64,000 bases of DNA, taken from assembly GCF_902498185.1 (NCBI RefSeq), contig NZ_CABVIX010000012.1, positions 84,076 to 148,075 of the forward strand, in the 5' to 3' direction. This stretch comes from Pseudomonas fluorescens (GTDB lineage Bacteria > Pseudomonadota > Gammaproteobacteria > Pseudomonadales > Pseudomonadaceae). Of the stretch, positions 62,617 through 64,000 are shown piece by piece. The notes beneath the pieces were generated by a model that made no database searches, was not told the origin of the DNA, and saw only the letters and a list, made by a program, of their open reading frames with translations. The stretch's first letter is position 1, and each line of letters opens with the position of its first letter. A program made the translations under genes and the position numbers.

Positions 62617-63516
62617 TCAGAACGGGGCATTGCCCTGGATGGTGGTGCGGTAGAGCTTGCGGCGCAGGTGCGCCGGGCAGCCGGCGGCCAGGTGGATCAG
62701 CGAACGGTTGTCCCAGAACACCATGTCGTGAGGCTGCCATTGGTGGCGGTAGATGTTCTGCTCGAGCACGCTATGGGCATGCAGCTGCTGCAGGATCTCG
62801 CGGCTTTCGTCCTCGGGCAGGCCGAGGATGCGGGTGGTGAAGCCTTCGCTGACAAACAGCGCCTTGCGCCCGTTTTCCGGGTGCGTGCGCACCACCGGAT
62901 GAATGACCTCAGCGACCTGCGCGAGCTGCTCGGGAGTAAGCGTCGGGCGCCAGTTGCCCTCGAACTTGGTCTCGCTATAGCGCGCGGTGTAGGAGTGCGC
63001 CGCCTGGCGGCCCTCCACCGCCTTGCGCAGCGCTTCGGGCAGCGCGTCATAGGCCTTGTGCATGTCGGCGAACAAGGTGTCGCCGCCTTCGCTCGGCAGC
63101 TCCTGGGCGTGCAACATCGAGCCCAGGCTTGGGAGCTCCTTATAAGAGAGATCCGAGTGCCAGAACTTGCCGGCATCGCCCAGGCCGATGTTCTGGCCGT
63201 TTTCGATGATGTTGGAGACGATGAGGATTTCCGGGTGCCCGGTCAGCAAGAACTGTTTGAGCACGTGGATCTGCAACTCACCGAAGCGGCGGCTGAAGGC
63301 GATCTGGTGTTCGGGGGTAATGCGCTGGTCGCGGAAGACCAGGACATGGTGGTCGAGGTGAGCGCGATGGATCCGGTTGAAATCTTCGGCGTTGACGCCT
63401 GTGGCCAGGTCCAGACCGATGACCTCGGCCCCCACGGCGCCAGAGAACGGGCGGATTTCGAAAACTTGCGGCTGTGCGCTGTCGTTCAACGACAAGGCGT
63501 TCGAGGCGGCTGACAT
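62617..63516 (-). CDS. TauD/AtsK-family Fe(II)/2-oxoglutarate dioxygenase
   Basis: 299 residues from the ATG at 63514-63516 (MSAASNALSLNDSAQ), with GGGAG six bases upstream. Iron ligands are visible as the HxD in KFWHSDLSYKE and the distal histidine in HDMVFWDNRSLIHLAAG. The 2-oxoglutarate-binding arginine lies in LRRKLYRTTIQ. Such enzymes oxidise the carbon next to sulfonate or sulfate, releasing sulfite or sulfate. It is first in a unit with the three importer genes. Taurine or an alkylsulfate (AtsK) are the likely substrates. Sequence alone does not decide. Confidence 0.92.
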   Translation of the reverse strand: MSAASNALSLNDSAQPQVFEIRPFSGAVGAEVIGLDLATGVNAEDFNRIHRAHLDHHVLVFRDQRITPEHQIAFSRRFGELQIHVLKQFLLTGHPEILIVSNIIENGQNIGLGDAGKFWHSDLSYKELPSLGSMLHAQELPSEGGDTLFADMHKAYDALPEALRKAVEGRQAAHSYTARYSETKFEGNWRPTLTPEQLAQVAEVIHPVVRTHPENGRKALFVSEGFTTRILGLPEDESREILQQLHAHSVLEQNIYRHQWQPHDMVFWDNRSLIHLAAGCPAHLRRKLYRTTIQGNAPF

Positions 63517-63667
63517 GCTTAACTCCCACGCAGTGCGCGCCAATCCGAGGGCACGCAACGATCAAAATCTCACGGGTGTACCGTGTTCGTTCAAATCGTG
63601 CGGCGCGCCGATTGGTCGGCAGGTACGCAGTGGAAGTGACTATAAGGTCATAAGAAGAGTATTTTAA

Positions 63668-63690
63668 ATATCGTTAAAGAATAACGATAT
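63668..63690. promoter_or_regulatory. perfect 9-bp inverted repeat upstream of the dioxygenase unit
   Basis: ATATCGTTA (63668-63676), AAGAA, TAACGATAT (63682-63690), with no mismatch. It is in an AT-rich stretch about 150 bp upstream of the dioxygenase start and about 32 bp from the insertion element. It has the look of an operator for a LysR-type sulfur regulator (CysB/SftR-like). The binding protein is inference. Confidence 0.6.
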
Positions 63691-63721
63691 GGAGGAATTT
63701 TCATCACTCGCGCGGTAGATG

Positions 63722-64000
63722 TGGACTGCCCCCAAAAAGTTGGACAGTTCTATGCTGCCGCCTGGGTCCTGTACTCGACAGGGCTCAGGCCATTGAGCCT
63801 CAGCTTGATGCGGTCATGGTTGTAGTAGTGGATGTACTCATCCAGGCCCGCTTTCAATTCATCAACACTCTCGAACCGCTTGAGGTAGAAAAATTCTGAC
63901 TTGAGCGTGCCGAAGAAGCTTTCCATAGCTGCATTATCCAGGCAATTGCCTTTACGAGACATGCTCTGCTTCACCCCACAACTGCGCAGTTTTTGGCGAT
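63722..64000 (-). mobile_element. IS3-family (IS150-like) insertion sequence, 3' end
   Basis: TGGACTGCCCCCAAAAAG starting at 63722, followed by TTGGACA, is a typical terminal repeat of IS150-group IS3 elements. The transposase ORF B stops 30 bp inside it. The element continues beyond the right edge, so length and the other terminal repeat cannot be seen. Confidence 0.85.
63750..64000 (-). CDS. IS3-family transposase ORF B, C-terminal part (truncated by window edge)
   Basis: The visible 83 codons read RQKLRSCGVKQSMSRKGNCL, then DNAAMESFFGTLKSEFFYLK and the end LRLNGLSPVEYRTQAAA. The glutamate of the DDE triad lies in the AMESFFGTLKSE region, and YIHYYNHDRIKLRLNGLSP is the IS3 signature. The frame is open to position 64000 with no break. 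Confidence 0.92.
   Translation of the reverse strand, partial: RQKLRSCGVKQSMSRKGNCLDNAAMESFFGTLKSEFFYLKRFESVDELKAGLDEYIHYYNHDRIKLRLNGLSPVEYRTQAAA

Overview
The window looks like chromosome of a Pseudomonas putida-group bacterium. It is GC-rich, and it carries the Pseudomonas spu polyamine locus, argA-argE, the order ygfB-pepP-ubiH-ubiI divergent from zapA with 6S RNA and fau, and the rho/trxA/ppx/ppk/hemB neighbourhood. Identification is by recognition of protein and RNA sequence. No search was run.

Layout. 1-10.5 kb: polyamine uptake and catabolism. spuB-spuC-spuD-spuE-spuF-spuG-spuH run leftward, and a second glutamine-synthetase-like gene diverges to the right. Stem-loops sit in the gaps after spuC, spuD and spuE. 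10.5-17.6 kb: argA and argE, a CYTH-CHAD triphosphatase, an Lrp/AsnC regulator, a small ACT-like protein, an orphan GspE/PilB-type ATPase and a DUF2388 protein. 17.6-25 kb: the glycine cleavage operon gcvT-gcvH-gcvP, then a ferric-iron ABC binding protein and a fused permease with no ATPase beside them. 25-29.5 kb: ygfB-pepP-ubiH-ubiI. 29.6-31 kb: a small coiled-coil protein, zapA, ssrS (6S RNA) and fau, followed by an unlisted 48-residue membrane protein. 31-44 kb: housekeeping genes (EVE protein, FliL-like protein, ferredoxin-flavin reductase, ubiD, rho, trxA, ppx, ppk, hemB, dedA, elbB, yaiI). 44.2-47.4 kb: four co-directional envelope genes including lpoB. 47.5-53.2 kb: an accessory island with four separate short RHS-core proteins that have unrelated C-terminal tails, an IS5-type remnant, and two small DUF3077/DUF6124-type genes bracketed by RNA structure. 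53.2-58.3 kb: an aae-type efflux operon under a MarR regulator. 58.3-59.8 kb: a Sel1-repeat protein and a small regulator. 59.8-63.5 kb: a sulfonate/sulfate-ester-type ABC importer with a TauD/AtsK-type dioxygenase. 63.7-64 kb: the end of an IS3-family element that leaves the window.

How the genes work together. The left arm imports putrescine and spermidine and degrades them by transamination and gamma-glutamylation. The central blocks supply arginine, C1 units, ubiquinone and polyphosphate. The right end scavenges organosulfur.

The region most worth a second look is 47.5-53.2 kb. In particular, a leader RNA upstream of the small DUF genes (about 50733-50864, minus strand) has a 16-bp long-range stem that pairs completely only in the minus-strand transcript. 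It also carries GTGAGAC/GTCTCAC blocks that could form alternative pairings close to the downstream gene.
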